In this document: one piece after another, positions 11,691 through 23,152 of the stretch | Layout of the letters: each line of letters begins with the position of its first letter | Position numbering within the stretch: position 1 is the stretch's first letter | Origin: Biscogniauxia marginata | Lineage: Eukaryota > Ascomycota > Sordariomycetes > Xylariales > Xylariaceae | Length of the DNA stretch: 64,000 nt | Assembly: GCA_022695795.1 (NCBI GenBank) | Contig: MU404130.1 | Coordinates: 147,868 to 211,867 of the forward strand | Direction of reading: 5' to 3' | Position numbers and translations under genes: made by a program | Notes under the pieces: generated by a model | What the model was told of the DNA's origin: nothing | Databases searched by the model: none | The model's input: only the letters and a program-made list of their open reading frames with translations

Positions 11691-14600
11691 TAACTTGCTA
11701 CCTCCTTATATACATAACCCCCCCTCCTGAATAAAAGAAAGAAAGAAAAGAAAAAGAAACCCCAACCTTTTCACTCTTAATATATGATATATCACATGTC
11801 ACGAATCAATATTTTTCAATCATTTCCGCGCGTGACCGTCTCCATAAGTTCTTGTTAGGTTATTCTGCCCTCCCTCAGCAGCTCAGTTATGTAGTGGTTC
11901 GTCCTACTCATGGAGAGAAATTGACGAAGAGGATATCCTCTGTAGTCTTGTTCCTTGTTAATTGGTAGAAGAGGGGATTTTACCAATTTCACAAACACGA
12001 ACATCATTGGACTGGCTCTATAATCCCTAGAGGGGCATCATGGATTTGATATTTCTTCTAACGTAAAGTGTCCCGGGCGCTTGAATGATCGCCGACCCGA
12101 AGAAGGGGTGGCTTGCGCCGAGCCAACGCAGCGGAATGAAGAGGCTTAAAGCTGATTCCCACGGCGTCAGCCATGGAACCGAAAAACACCTATGCGATTC
12201 TCTAAGTAGAATGGGATGCACATTATTGCCAATGTACCGTGAATCGGCAAAATGCTGGAAGAACGCCATGGGAATCCCATACCCAGTGTTTTGCCTCGGT
12301 GCGTGAATCAGCACTGGCTAGATCATGTTCAGCTAACAGGCACTTGGCACGTACCTTCGAGCCTTGAACTTCATCAAGGTCTAGGCATTGCATAGACTGT
12401 CCCGTTCGAGTATTATCTACCAAGTACCTCTGTACGCTATGCATAATCACCAGTCACTTATGTACACTATGTTTAAGCTTACATGGTAGCCAGATGCTTG
12501 GAATTTGCCATGGCACATAGGCGAGTACCCGTGTCACAACGTTGGTGAGCCTCCTGGATACACATGGCACGTTACCATGTCGTGCCGAAGACCGTTAGAC
12601 AAAGCCTACCTAGTACCCGGTATCCTGGTCCTGCCGGTAAGTCATGTTTGCATTCATCTGTGAGTTCGTAAGGTGCTTGATATTTCTTGACGCCTCTGTC
12701 CCAAAGACCTGGGAAGACATGAACGAATAGGTCTCCGTCTTGCTGTACCCGACAAGCAGGGGGAAGCAGGGGTTTTGAGCTTAACTACCTAATAATAACA
12801 TATTACAGTTGTGCAACTTGAATAGTAGATGGCTAGCCTTCTGGCGTTTCTAGCTATGACAAGCCTCTCCAAATCTCTAGATACTGTGAAATATCGACAG
12901 CTACTTCTCGATGCTGTTCACTTATATGAGATCGGGTCAGGGATTCCGTCCGATAATACTATGAGCGTGTCCCGCCAAGAATCGGTTTTTACTGCCATCA
13001 GAGTGATGCATAGTCTGATTGACTCTCCTCAGACCCATGATCCCTGCAGAGTTGGAGCACATAGATCTGAAAAACGTATCCCGGTAACTATGTAATCTGG
13101 GGTTTCTCCTGCACTTCTCGAACACCATACGGCTGTGAGTGGAGCATGTAGTTACAGTCACTACGACTGAAATGGAAAAGAAGTAACCCTGGATCGTTCT
13201 GTGCTTTCGGCTCAAGAGAGCAAGGAGCCTTTCCCTGCTTCCTCTGCTGCATGGGGGGTGGGATCCGCAGCGGAAAGATAAATACGAATTTACACTATGT
13301 ACACGTAGACCATCCTTGCGAATATTCTTTGGTGACCTGCGAGTCTTTTGATAAAACCCGCGATAAAACCCGCCATTGAGCCTTGTCAAAAGCCGAGTTG
13401 TCTAACACGTGCACCAGTTATCGGCATAATGAACCACCTAGATACTCGAGCGGATCTTGTACCAAGCACCTCTCGTTGGCAATTTGAGGAGATTGATAAA
13501 CCTCGCTTTACTTTGAGTATCTGTCACTGAACTATATATCCAATACGATATTTAAGAAATTAGCACAAGGAATAGACAGTGGAACCATCGGGGCCTATCC
13601 GCGGTGCTGGAAACTGAGGGGGGTGAGTCTAAACTAGAAGGATTGCCGCGATGGGCAGGGAGATTCCAACAGGGGATGCTTGTCTTTCCCGCGGCGCTGG
13701 ACCACTATGGCTTCACACCCAACGCGCTTCCATCCGTCTCTCCCAGGCATTTTGCATCTCTGTCATCATCGTTGCAGTAGACCTCCTCCTAGGCCCTTTT
13801 TAGCTGCTGTTCCCCTGCCCCACGACCCTTGTCTCCTGTTTGGTGCGGATCCCACACCATTCTCGTTGTGACTCTAGAGGGTCCAAGCAGCCATGAAGCT
13901 TCAAAGACAGTCAAAAAGTCGCGGGCCCTTGTTGATATTTCTCGTAGCTATCATGTAGGCGTTATGGAATCAATACCTTTGGTACTGCTATGCTACTATC
14001 ATCTTGCCTTGGATATAGCAGTTTGCCTGGACATGTCACCTGCCATCCTCTATCACCTCTACTAGTGACTATTTGAGCAAGTCCACATATAAGAGATAGG
14101 CTCGGAAATGCGATTATACTGTCCTGGACACAAAGAGACCGGCACTTGTTCCCCGCTGTACTGGTCTGATTGTCTTGTAAAATGTCTCGTCGACTTAGGA
14201 GTCGACTTGTCACTTGGTCTAATCGTGGGTCGCCCTAGCTGTCAGGGCTCCAAGCCTCGCGCAAACCGTTCCTATTCTCAACCACCCCCCCTTTCAGACT
14301 ACGCACCAGCCTAGATCAAGCCCAGGAAGCGTATGTACAAACGGCCGGGAGTGGGCATCTCTGGCGGGGGGTGTAACTACAACGAGGACTCGACTAGTCC
14401 AGCTAAACATGCCCGTTATGCCCAAGCCATAATATCGAGAGCTCTAGTTATCTATCTGTGCAGTAGTAACCCAAGATCCCTCCCAATGGGTATACCCAAT
14501 CGATTGGCTCGAGATCGAACCCTAGTGCACATCACTGAGCCCGTTTCGGGTATATACTTGGCTCTATGCCCCAGATCTTAGTTGGGTCTTGATCATTCCC

Positions 14601-14989
14601 AAGATCTCTGTTCTTGATTCCGTCAGTCATCAGACTACATGATACCTCACTCTATATAGTTCGAGGGCCGACCTTTTCTTTTCTTATACTCGGTGGCGTT
14701 TTTTGCTTCCCCTGGTTCACTTCATTTTCCCCGACCACCAACAATTGTCCAACTATTACCACGCCTACACGTTGAAAAGCTTCAAATCGACTATTCTCGT
14801 ACGTGCTCAGCAACTTCAGTGGCCGGTTAGCCTTGAATTCTAGGCATCGTGGGATATATAGTTCTGACTGGCCTTGCGGGAATAAGCAAGGCTAGTCTAC
14901 TCACCGGCAAACTGGCTCTAACTCACCTCGCGTCGGAAACCCCAAGCTGGGGACGATGGCCTACACAGCAGTCAGGCCCCGGGTATGTC
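11691..14989. other. Gene-poor stretch (second part) and zinc-finger gene promoter
   Basis: No supported gene. A frame at 12829..13095 reads protein-like but has no recognisable domain or intron structure. The final 300 bases (about 14680-14990) have the pyrimidine-rich character of a fungal promoter or leader for the zinc-finger gene. Confidence 0.5.
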
Positions 14990-16614
14990 ATGATGGATCA
15001 TCCTGCTGTTATGCAGTACGACTCTCGGCCAACGAATAATGCTTTGTCCGAGCGACCGACCATGGCATCTCAATACGTGATGTCCCACGCTTACACCATG
15101 CCTCCCATCCCGCCAATTACCACTGTGCTGGCACCACAATACCCATCACAGAACCCTTTCGGGTTTGGCCCTTACTCCCCCCCGTCGGCGACCACAGCTG
15201 CTCGGCCACAGACACGACATCAGGATGAGCGCTCAGCTGCACGTTTGGCCTCTCCTGATCATGTCAGCAGAGACGATGCCTCTAAAACAAAAGCCCGTCA
15301 AGCTCGTTATGATGAGACTCGCAATGATGGACAGAGCCGGAGCCCTACGATCAAGGCAGAGTTACTGATTCCGGATCCGCAAACACTGGGACCTAATAAC
15401 ATGAAAGAGCCGAAGACAATAATAGCAAATGCCCCAGAGGGTCCGGCCGCAGAAGTAGCTTTCCACACAGAAGTCGACATCTTGATGAAGACGATCCAGA
15501 TCAAAGACGAGGGTACACCGGCACCACCTGAGGTTGTGACAGCTGCATATCCCTCGCCACCCAGATTCGAGCCGGAGAAAGATGGAGAGCCAGGAGAAAA
15601 AGAGAAGCGATACGTTTGTCGTATCAAGAATTGCGGCAAGAGATTCTCCCAGAGAACTCATCTTGATACCCATATACTGGCTCACACCGGACAAAGACCT
15701 CATGTAAGAGGAAAAAGCATTCACCTTATAATTGACTATTGGATTGTTGCTAACTCTCCAATTTCAGAAGTGTCCAGTGTCGGGGTGTAACAGGTACTTC
15801 TCCCAGAAGGGGAACATGAGGGTATGGTCCGCGATGGCGATTTTCCGGGAATGTTCCTCGCTGACAATAGGATATAGACCCACGAACGTCGACACACTGG
15901 AGAGAAACCATTCAAGTGCCCGAACTGCGATAAGCGCTTTGCTCAACGAGGAAACGTAACATCACACCAGGAGACGCACCTGCAGAGCAAGAAGTTCCAC
16001 TGCGTTCTTGAAGGCTGCACTAAGCGATTCGGCCAACTGGGTAATCTTAAGGTATAGTGCCAGTTAATCCCAGGAGGCTTTTGGCAACATATCAACTAAC
16101 TTGTTGGCATATCTAGAATCACCAAAACCGCTTCCACAAGACTGAGATCCTTGACTTGACGAGGAGGTTTCATAGTCTACCGAAGGGGGCCGAAGTGCCC
16201 GAGGCTGACCGCCAATTGTTCAAGTACTTTGCCATACTCTACAAGAACAGCAACAAGGGCATCAAAGGCCGTGGAAAGGGTTGCAACGTTGAGGTACTTC
16301 CCTGCAGGGCAGACGGGCTTCCCGACACGGTCCCAAGCCAGCCATTCATCCACCAGAACGCCTCGTTGCATCAGCTCCCACAGCACTTATCATATCAACC
16401 GCATCCTACCCTACCGATGGGAGTCAATCATTTCAGCGCACCGCAGAGCAGACAGCCGCACAACATGTTAGCCCCTCGCTATGGGCGCGTACCCCCTTAC
16501 AATATGTATGACATGGAACATGGGAGTACGTCTAGCGGCACCTTGACTCCTCCTTCGAGCAGCCCAACGACTATATACGAGGAGAATCACACATTTCGGG
16601 ATGGCATGTACTAG
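14990..16614 (+). CDS. C2H2 zinc-finger transcription factor, Azf1-like
   Basis: Four exons (14990..15703, 15768..15821, 15878..16051, 16117..16614) give about 479 residues. The N-terminal 220 residues are low-complexity and Pro-rich. Four tandem C2H2 fingers follow: CRIKNC..HTGQRP, CPVSGC..HTGEKPF, CPNC..HLQSKKF and CVLEGC..HQNRFH. Introns cut between or within fingers, all in phase 0. After the fingers comes a segment [20 protein letters not shown] that is typical of Azf1-type fungal regulators. The tail is Pro/Ser-rich. The protein is inferred to bind DNA in the nucleus; targets are unknown. The first in-frame ATG of the long open frame is at 14990. An upstream non-coding or short coding exon is possible, so the start is the least certain part. 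Confidence 0.85.
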
Positions 16615-19027
16615 AGCGTCTCTTCTCGGCCAGCCTCGACATGGCCAACCTGACGTGCCAACCACGCTTCGCCAGTGCACAAGTGATCACAACCATAGGG
16701 TGGCGAGCCAATATAGTCTTGTAGCCACTTAGTGGTTGAAGAGAGATGCATGCATCGAGCAACGATAGCTACGACAAAGGATGTATGAAACCGACCTGAT
16801 AATATACCGGCAAGAAAATCGGAGCGGCGCGATTCGAATTATAAAATACCACACGTTGTTAGACGCAGGGCGGCTTTCTGCCTCTTTTTTATTTTTATTT
16901 TTTTTCCCTACACAAGTTTCCTGGTTTTATTTTCTACGTTCTTTAGTTCGCTGTTTTATTTTTGTCTTCAAGAGTTGCCCCAAGCCAATAGACAACGACA
17001 TCTTAGCACGATGGGCCACAGGTATACTCTCACCATATAACTAATCTCTTGAAAACACGAGAGAGTATATAAAAACGCATGAACCCGTGGCTCTCTATCG
17101 ATTTCCGGTATTCCGCCATGTCATCACAACCACGTCTCCTTACTTTGGGAGGGCGATTTGTTAGGGGACTTTGATTTCCGCTCCAGCAAGGCTTCCTTCA
17201 GAGCCGAACGGCGGAAAGCATTTGGGAATAAACCCTATGATTCCACCCCCAAACATCTCCTGCTCTTATGTCCTTTGACTACTGCTTATAGTCTATTATA
17301 TTTATCAGGATTGTGTTTGATTGGGTTTGGAAAGTCTGTTTTTATTTTTTCCTTTTCTCTCCATTAGTTATTTTATTTCGCGAAAGCTACAGGAAGAGTA
17401 GAAGTGGTTTGCATTACGGGATAGCATTTATGGCACTTTTGTCTTCCCAGCTTGCCTAGGATAGCATGAGTATGATATAAACGCAACCCGGGACTTTTTC
17501 GAAGCGGAACATGACGAATGTTCTACTCATGGGAGGATATACCCGTTTCTTGCATCAAGGTTACTAGACCTTTCGGGGACGGTACAGGAGTTTCTGGGGG
17601 AGGGGAGGAAATGGTTAGGGAAAATCTTTTAGCATAGTCAAAGATAGTTCTCCTATGTGCGGATATCTAGAGTAGCCAATCTGCTCGCTTTTCTTGATCT
17701 AAGTCTGCACAATCATCAATCGTGGGCTTGTTTACCCTCTATCTACCCCGTCTTTCGGCGTGACAATCCGATATGACAATGAGCGATCAACGCGGCATTT
17801 GCTAGCTCCCTACCAGAATGAGCATAAATTGCATGACATTCGACAGGGGTGGGCCCGAGGAATCGGTGGCTTGAAGAGACCATATGCGCGGGAATCAGGC
17901 GCGAAAGCCTGGCAGTGTTGGCACCGTTTCTGGCGGGCTGGACTGTAGGTCGGCTGGGCAGTAATATTGCCCCGAGCCTCTCTTGTCTCATAGGGTGATT
18001 CAAAAGGTTTTTAATTTAGAGTGGTCTAATAAACGGCCTTCTGATGAGACCCAAACATACGATGGAGATATAAAAAAAACAAGTTGCCATGTCATAGGGA
18101 ATCTGCAGCAGACAGATGCGTTTGTCATTTGTCAACACCGGATCACCGCGTCTTACGGCTAGACCTATAGGGATAGACTCGGCGTGTAAACCGAAAGCCA
18201 ACGGTGGGCAGGTATGCATTTATGATCTGTGTTGACAGTTCTTCAGTGGTCAGCATGGCTGGTGGGCTAAACAGTTTTACCACGGTACTAGGTAGTTCTG
18301 CCGCCTCTTTACTCTGCAAGTGGCCTTTTCCGGAAACCATGCAGATACATGAGCGTGTAGACAGCCCGGGCTCTCAAGGACTCTCAATCCCCAGTAAGCT
18401 GAAAACAACGAACCCCTTACTTAGCCTCACCGCCACTCGTTCCGCTCATGAAGAAGACGGCGCGATGTTGGCGTCATATGTTGATTCGTATCCTCCTAGA
18501 ACTACGGTGCAAGTTATGAATCCTCGACGATCTGCGGAGATATCGAGACAAATATGCAGCATGAAAAATCCTATATGTGGCTCAAGCTCTGTGCTGGCAC
18601 GCCTGGTTTACTTGGGGATCATATTCAGAGCGCTGCTATAGGCCTATGACTATCTACTCAGCATCGGCCATGTATGCTGTCTAAACAGCTAGGAAAGATG
18701 TATGGTTTTTGTTAGCTGCATGTCCACATGTCGCTCGTAGTGCCAGGACCAACAAATTCGAACGTGAATGACGATGTTTCAAATGCATAGGCGCCGGTTA
18801 TGTAGGCAGAGGAGGGAGCTGGCTAATGACATCGCGTGTGTATGCGTATGCCGAAGTGTTGGCGGATACCGGCCTGGTAGAGTCGTATTCCGCGCAAGGT
18901 TAGTACTTCTTTGTATTCTACGTAGCGCAGCAGAGATGTGGGAGGGTTCAGAGGCAGAGGAAACTCGATCAACTCGTCGGTTGTGTCAGACCGGAGAGCC
19001 AGACCGGAGAGAATATTGACTAGCTAG
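16615..19027. other. Intergenic between convergent genes
   Basis: 2.4 kb between the zinc-finger gene and URM1, which point toward each other. It holds a poly-pyrimidine tract near 16880-16910. A minus-strand frame around 18120-18340 reads somewhat protein-like (LFSPPAMLTTEELSTQ) but cannot be extended into a gene. Confidence 0.5.
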
Positions 19028-19580
19028 CTAACCCCCGTGTAGCGTGGAGACAAATAGAATGTTGTCGCCACTTTGGATCTCGTAGGCCTCTTCACCCTCC
19101 AGCTCCCAATCTGCATCGTTTATCAGAACAAGGATGCCCGGCCGCCTGAGATACCACATTAGCTGCTTACTACATGGGTTGTGCATTCGGCACTGTGGAC
19201 GACAGCACAGCCTTGCTGGTGTCGGTGTCGTGAAGACCAGACCGGGCAAGATATGCTAGAACCAAGCAACCTACAGATGGTCGTCCAGGACAAACAGCTC
19301 TTTGCGAGTGTCCTTCATTGTATGATTACACAGGTGGTCGATGAGGCATGCAATTGTTAATGGTTTGTCCCCATCCATGGCTGGTAGCGAGAGAGAGTGG
19401 CGGCGTTGATCGGAGAAGAGCATCTCAAGGCCACCCCTGATCGATCTGTCAGCCATGTGTCGAGCGATGCCTCCTATTTCGAGGCCCGACAGAAATCGTC
19501 TAGGCTTTTTGGTGAACTCACGAGAATTCCACCACTACGGAGATGCGAGGTACATCGGCAGTTGTGCCTGCGGAAGCCAT
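19028..19580 (-). CDS. urm1: Ubiquitin-related modifier Urm1
   Basis: Three minus-strand exons, 19522..19580, 19275..19436 and 19028..19145, splice to 112 residues, the usual size for the family. Exon 1 ends in VVVEFS and exon 2 begins [10 protein letters not shown], restoring the first beta hairpin. Exon 3 begins [20 protein letters not shown] and ends in STLHGG. The exposed C-terminal Gly-Gly is the site thiocarboxylated by an E1-like enzyme (Uba4). Urm1 then donates sulfur for 2-thiolation of the wobble uridine in tRNA-Lys, -Glu and -Gln, and can be conjugated to proteins. Donors are GTGAGT and GTAGGT. An ATG at 19456 would give a shortened frame lacking strand 1, so the upstream ATG in exon 1 was chosen. 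The gene is divergent from the FLX1-like gene, 420 bases away. Confidence 0.95.
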
Positions 19581-20000
19581 AATTCCTGAGATTATGTAAA
19601 TAAGTCGGCAGTCGGCCTGTTTTTGCAAGTTCCCAGTCCTTTAGCAACCGAGGGGGGGTGCAAAAGGTCGCAGGTCAAGATGGCGTTGCTATATACATGC
19701 AGAACGTGATCTCGCAGGTCCACTCTTTGTAGAAAACGAGGTTGCATAGATGCATACGCTGTATATAAACTAGCGCTAATGTAGCTCTCGCTACAGTACT
19801 ATTTCTTGCATATTTATAGAGTGGGCGAATAGATGCTGTAATCGGGACCGGCCACCATCTAAAGTGGATAGTCTTTCTGCTACGGACAGGACGGAAACGG
19901 ATTTTTTCAAGCTTCTCTTCTGTCAAACGACAGCACCGGCACTCTCAACGGCTACTGTGACATCTCATCATGTGATTAGCCTCTGTTTTAACCCGTCTCT
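19581..20000. promoter_or_regulatory. Shared divergent promoter, URM1 / FLX1-like
   Basis: 420 bases lie between two start codons on opposite strands, so both promoters must be here. No specific binding site stands out. Confidence 0.6.
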
Positions 20001-21003
20001 ATGACACAGAATCATGCGGGCTTTTCCCCCGCTTCCGTTGAGACTATCGCCGGCTTATCTGCCGGGTCTATAGCCACCCTCGTCGTCCATCCCCTCGACA
20101 TCGTGAAGACGCGAATGCAGAGTGCGCCACAAGCCCGAGAGCTCGATTCCGGGATGGCAGGCTAACAATGTAACAGTACATCGAAGTAGTGCAGCAAACC
20201 CCCAGAGTCTGACAACCGTTTCTCTGATTCGTGCTTTGATGCGAACACCACATCCTGTGGCCGCTTTCTATCGAGGCCTCACCCCGAATCTCCTCGGTAA
20301 TGCATCTAGCTGGGCCTCCTTTTTCTTCTTCAAGGCCCGCATTGAGCAAGCGATTCCGGGCCTCAAGGGGACCTCACACCAGAAAGATACATCTCTTACG
20401 CCGCAGGACTACTTTGCAGCATCGGGTATTGCGGGCATCTTTACCCAAGTGCTCACCAATCCGATATGGGTTCTGAAGACACGTATGCTATCGTCTGACC
20501 GTAGCGCAGCTGGTGCATACCCGAGCATGTTGGCAGGGGCAGTGCAGCTGTTAAGAACCGAGGGTTGGAGAGGCTTTTACCGCGGCTTGGGGATCAGCCT
20601 GTTTGGCGTTTCTCACGGAGCTGTGCAATTTGCGGTCTACGACCCGGTAAAAAGAATTTACATCGAACGAAGAAGAGACCTTGGGAAGGAAGAACTAGGC
20701 GGACACGGACAGCAGAGGATAGGCAATGAAGCAACAGTTGTCATCTCTAGTATTGCCAAGTTGATCGCCAGTGCGGTCACCTATCCTTACCAAGTCATCC
20801 GTAGCCGTCTTCAGAACTACAACGCTGACGAGCGATTTGGCCGAGGTATCCAAGGAGTTGTGAGGAGGACATGGATAGAAGAGGGTTGGCGAGGGTTTTA
20901 TCGTGGCATTGTTCCAGGCGTGGTAAGGGTCATGCCTGCCACCTGGGTCACATTCTTGGTGTACGAAAATGTGAAGTTCTATCTGCCTCAAAAGATAGAA
21001 TAG
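20001..21003 (+). CDS. flx1: Mitochondrial carrier, Flx1/SLC25A32-like (FAD or folate transporter)
   Basis: Two exons (20001..20121 and 20177..21003) give 315 residues. The intron has a GTGCGC donor and a GCTAAC branch site, and splicing restores KTRMQIHRSS. Three tandem carrier repeats are visible by their signatures HPLDIVKTRMQ, NPIWVLKTRML and YPYQVIRSRLQ. The Trp in the second signature and Tyr-Pro-Tyr-Gln in the third are characteristic of the Flx1/SLC25A32 branch, which moves FAD or folates across the inner mitochondrial membrane. Six membrane segments are expected. The second and third repeats carry the usual WRGFYRG segments. The subfamily is fairly secure from these signatures; which cofactor is carried is an inference from the family. 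Confidence 0.88.
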
Positions 21004-21565
21004 CGAATTACACATATAGAATAATATAGAGGTTACATTCTAGGATTAGTGTTGGGTATCTGAGGCGCATAGTCGGGATGAGCCTCACTTATAGTGAGTC
21101 AGGTCGAAGATGAGGCTGCAATATCAAAATAGCTATTCCTTTAATTAACAGGTTTACGACACTGCCCTTCCTCCAAAAAGCTACGGCTAAATTGATGTAT
21201 GTAGTCAAATTGTATGCTTGAGAAAAGCGAGATTGGCCATCTAACTGAAGTTTTCTTTTCCGTGCTCATCTTTCATACTTGTGCTACCTTTACACAGATG
21301 ATGATGAATATCCCCCGACTTGTGAGATCTCTAACAACCCATACGAATCAGGTAAAGACCCTCGCAAACATGAATTAGTTTGTTTGAATCATAGGGCTGC
21401 CTGGTTGCGAAAAGGGCGTTCAGGTAACATCTCACATTGCCAACTCAGATATTGTCTAAAGGAAAGAGTTTGCTACAAGTTTGCATAGATATATTTTATA
21501 ACACTGAAAAGATTTTGTCGTTTCAGAACCTACCATCTCTTGCATCGCTGTCTGGAAACTGTGTT
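21004..21565. other. Intergenic
   Basis: About 560 bases between the carrier and the next open frame. Nothing recognised; short frames here could include an unrecognised first exon of the downstream gene. Confidence 0.5.
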
Positions 21566-22243
21566 ATGAAATCTTGGGGTTTACAGTTTTTCTCATACAG
21601 AATTAAGCGCTTACTCCTGACGCTCCTGTCGCCGTCCTGCACGAGACAAGCAATGAACGGATATCCTACTGGAGAGCTACACACTCAAGGTGCGCAACCG
21701 CTAATCCTAAATCTCTACAAAGACAAATCTTGCAATGCGCCATCTACGGAGGCTTCACTATCGATCGTTGAGGGTGAATGCCACGCCATCCAAGACAACG
21801 ACATAGTATCTATCATGATGTGGTCAAATCCGACATGCGAGTCTGGAGTCGTTGTCCTGGATGCGTCTGACCAGACAGACTGCGGGAACCCGGGTTCCCT
21901 GCTGCAAAGAATATCTTTCTACGGAGCTGGCGAATGTCAGGTCTATACGGCAGGGGCGAATATCGGAAGCTTGCGGTTCGGCTGCGGCGAGAGACTCGAC
22001 TCTGCTACTATCACCATGACGCTACAGCTGGACTCCAACCCCGGCGCATCTCAGGATCCTGGGTTGAGTGTTCGCGACGCGGAGAAGGAAACTGCACTGA
22101 CGGCGGCGGTGGTATCTCTTTCGGTCGCCCTGGCACTTTTTGGGCTCCTCCACATTCTAAGTTGTATATATTGTCCTTATTGTTGGATCAGAATGTGCCA
22201 CCCCCAACGAGGTAGACGTTCCGAACGTCGCGAGGAGGAATAG
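21566..22243 (+). CDS. Hypothetical Cys-rich single-pass membrane protein
   Basis: An open frame of 225 residues from the ATG at 21566. Residues 1-30 (MKSWGLQFFSYRIKRLLLTLL..) could act as a weak signal peptide or anchor. The middle has seven scattered cysteines in short contexts (KSCNAP, GECHAI, PTCESG, TDCGNP, GECQVY, FGCGER), as in small extracellular fungal domains. A hydrophobic segment of about 25 residues near 177-202 (AAVVSLSVALALFGLLHIL) is followed by CIYCPYC and a basic/acidic tail. The likely topology is an outside Cys-rich domain with a short cytosolic tail; the Cys cluster at the membrane edge could be palmitoylated. I do not recognise the family. The open frame extends upstream to 21437 and an upstream exon with a better signal peptide is possible. 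Confidence 0.5.
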   Translation: MKSWGLQFFSYRIKRLLLTLLSPSCTRQAMNGYPTGELHTQGAQPLILNLYKDKSCNAPSTEASLSIVEGECHAIQDNDIVSIMMWSNPTCESGVVVLDASDQTDCGNPGSLLQRISFYGAGECQVYTAGANIGSLRFGCGERLDSATITMTLQLDSNPGASQDPGLSVRDAEKETALTAAVVSLSVALALFGLLHILSCIYCPYCWIRMCHPQRGRRSERREEE

Positions 22244-23152
22244 GGGGTATTAAGGACATGCCAAGGCAACAACGGTCCAGTATATCTTGATATCACCGTA
22301 TCCTTATCGAAAGCTTATGTTGTAAAGACCGATGTGACTATCCCTTATCATACTTCCCGTCGTACTCCAAAAAGCCCAGTTTATCCCACACCAGATCAGT
22401 AGCGAGCACTCTCAGTGGTATAAGCATAACCTTGCCTGCCTTACACGGGTAATAGTATTTATTACATTACGTAGATGCAAAACTGACACCCAGTAGTAAG
22501 CAGGCCAAGGTAAGGCGGGCACCAAAACAAATAACTAGCATCGTATATGTTCCTTTCCGCTGTAAGATTCTCACACACAAAGAGAATCGAGCATAGCTCT
22601 TTTTTCAGTTTTCAAAAAGATTTCATTTTTTTCTCTTCCCATCTACCTCAACGTACGGATGCAAGTTCACGGGCTACGCAAAAATACGTTGCTGTTTCCC
22701 CCTTCTCCAGACATAGACATGAGCTTCTCCTCCGTGCCGACGGCAATTTATAGCCGGAGGTCGGAGCCATTTGGACCCGCAAATCCGGGCGAGTCGGCGG
22801 AGTGACCGTGTACAGTCCTGTTCGAGCGAGCGGGACTACGGGGACCCACCGGACCCGGATTATAAGGACTACTCACCCTCCCCTTAACCCCTTCTGCTTC
22901 TGCACCTAGTGCGCTATAAGATCACTTTGTATCGAAATGAGCTGGCCTCTCCTGTGGTATGGTTCTTTTTTTCATTCTTTTTATTTTGAGAAATAATTTC
23001 GTTAATGAACATTATGATTTTCCCACCTCCCTTACTAGTTAGACGGAGCCGGTGCTCAATCTAGATATTTTACAAATGCTGGGCCAAGCACTACAGTCGG
23101 CCTCATCAGATCCCCCTAGTCCCATGCAGAATGTCCCTGCGTATTATGCATT
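22244..23152. other. Intergenic between convergent genes
   Basis: About 900 bases downstream of both the membrane protein and CBP80. It contains T-rich tracts near 22600-22640 and 22960-23000 and no supported gene. Confidence 0.6.

Noticed and set aside
12829..13095. 88-residue frame starting MASLLAFLAMTSLSKSLDTVKY
   Set aside because: Reads like protein but is isolated, with no family, no introns and no supported neighbours.
18143..18340. Minus-strand frame reminiscent of fungal transcription-factor domains (TTEELSTQIINAY)
   Set aside because: Similarity is vague and no zinc cluster or flanking exons could be found.
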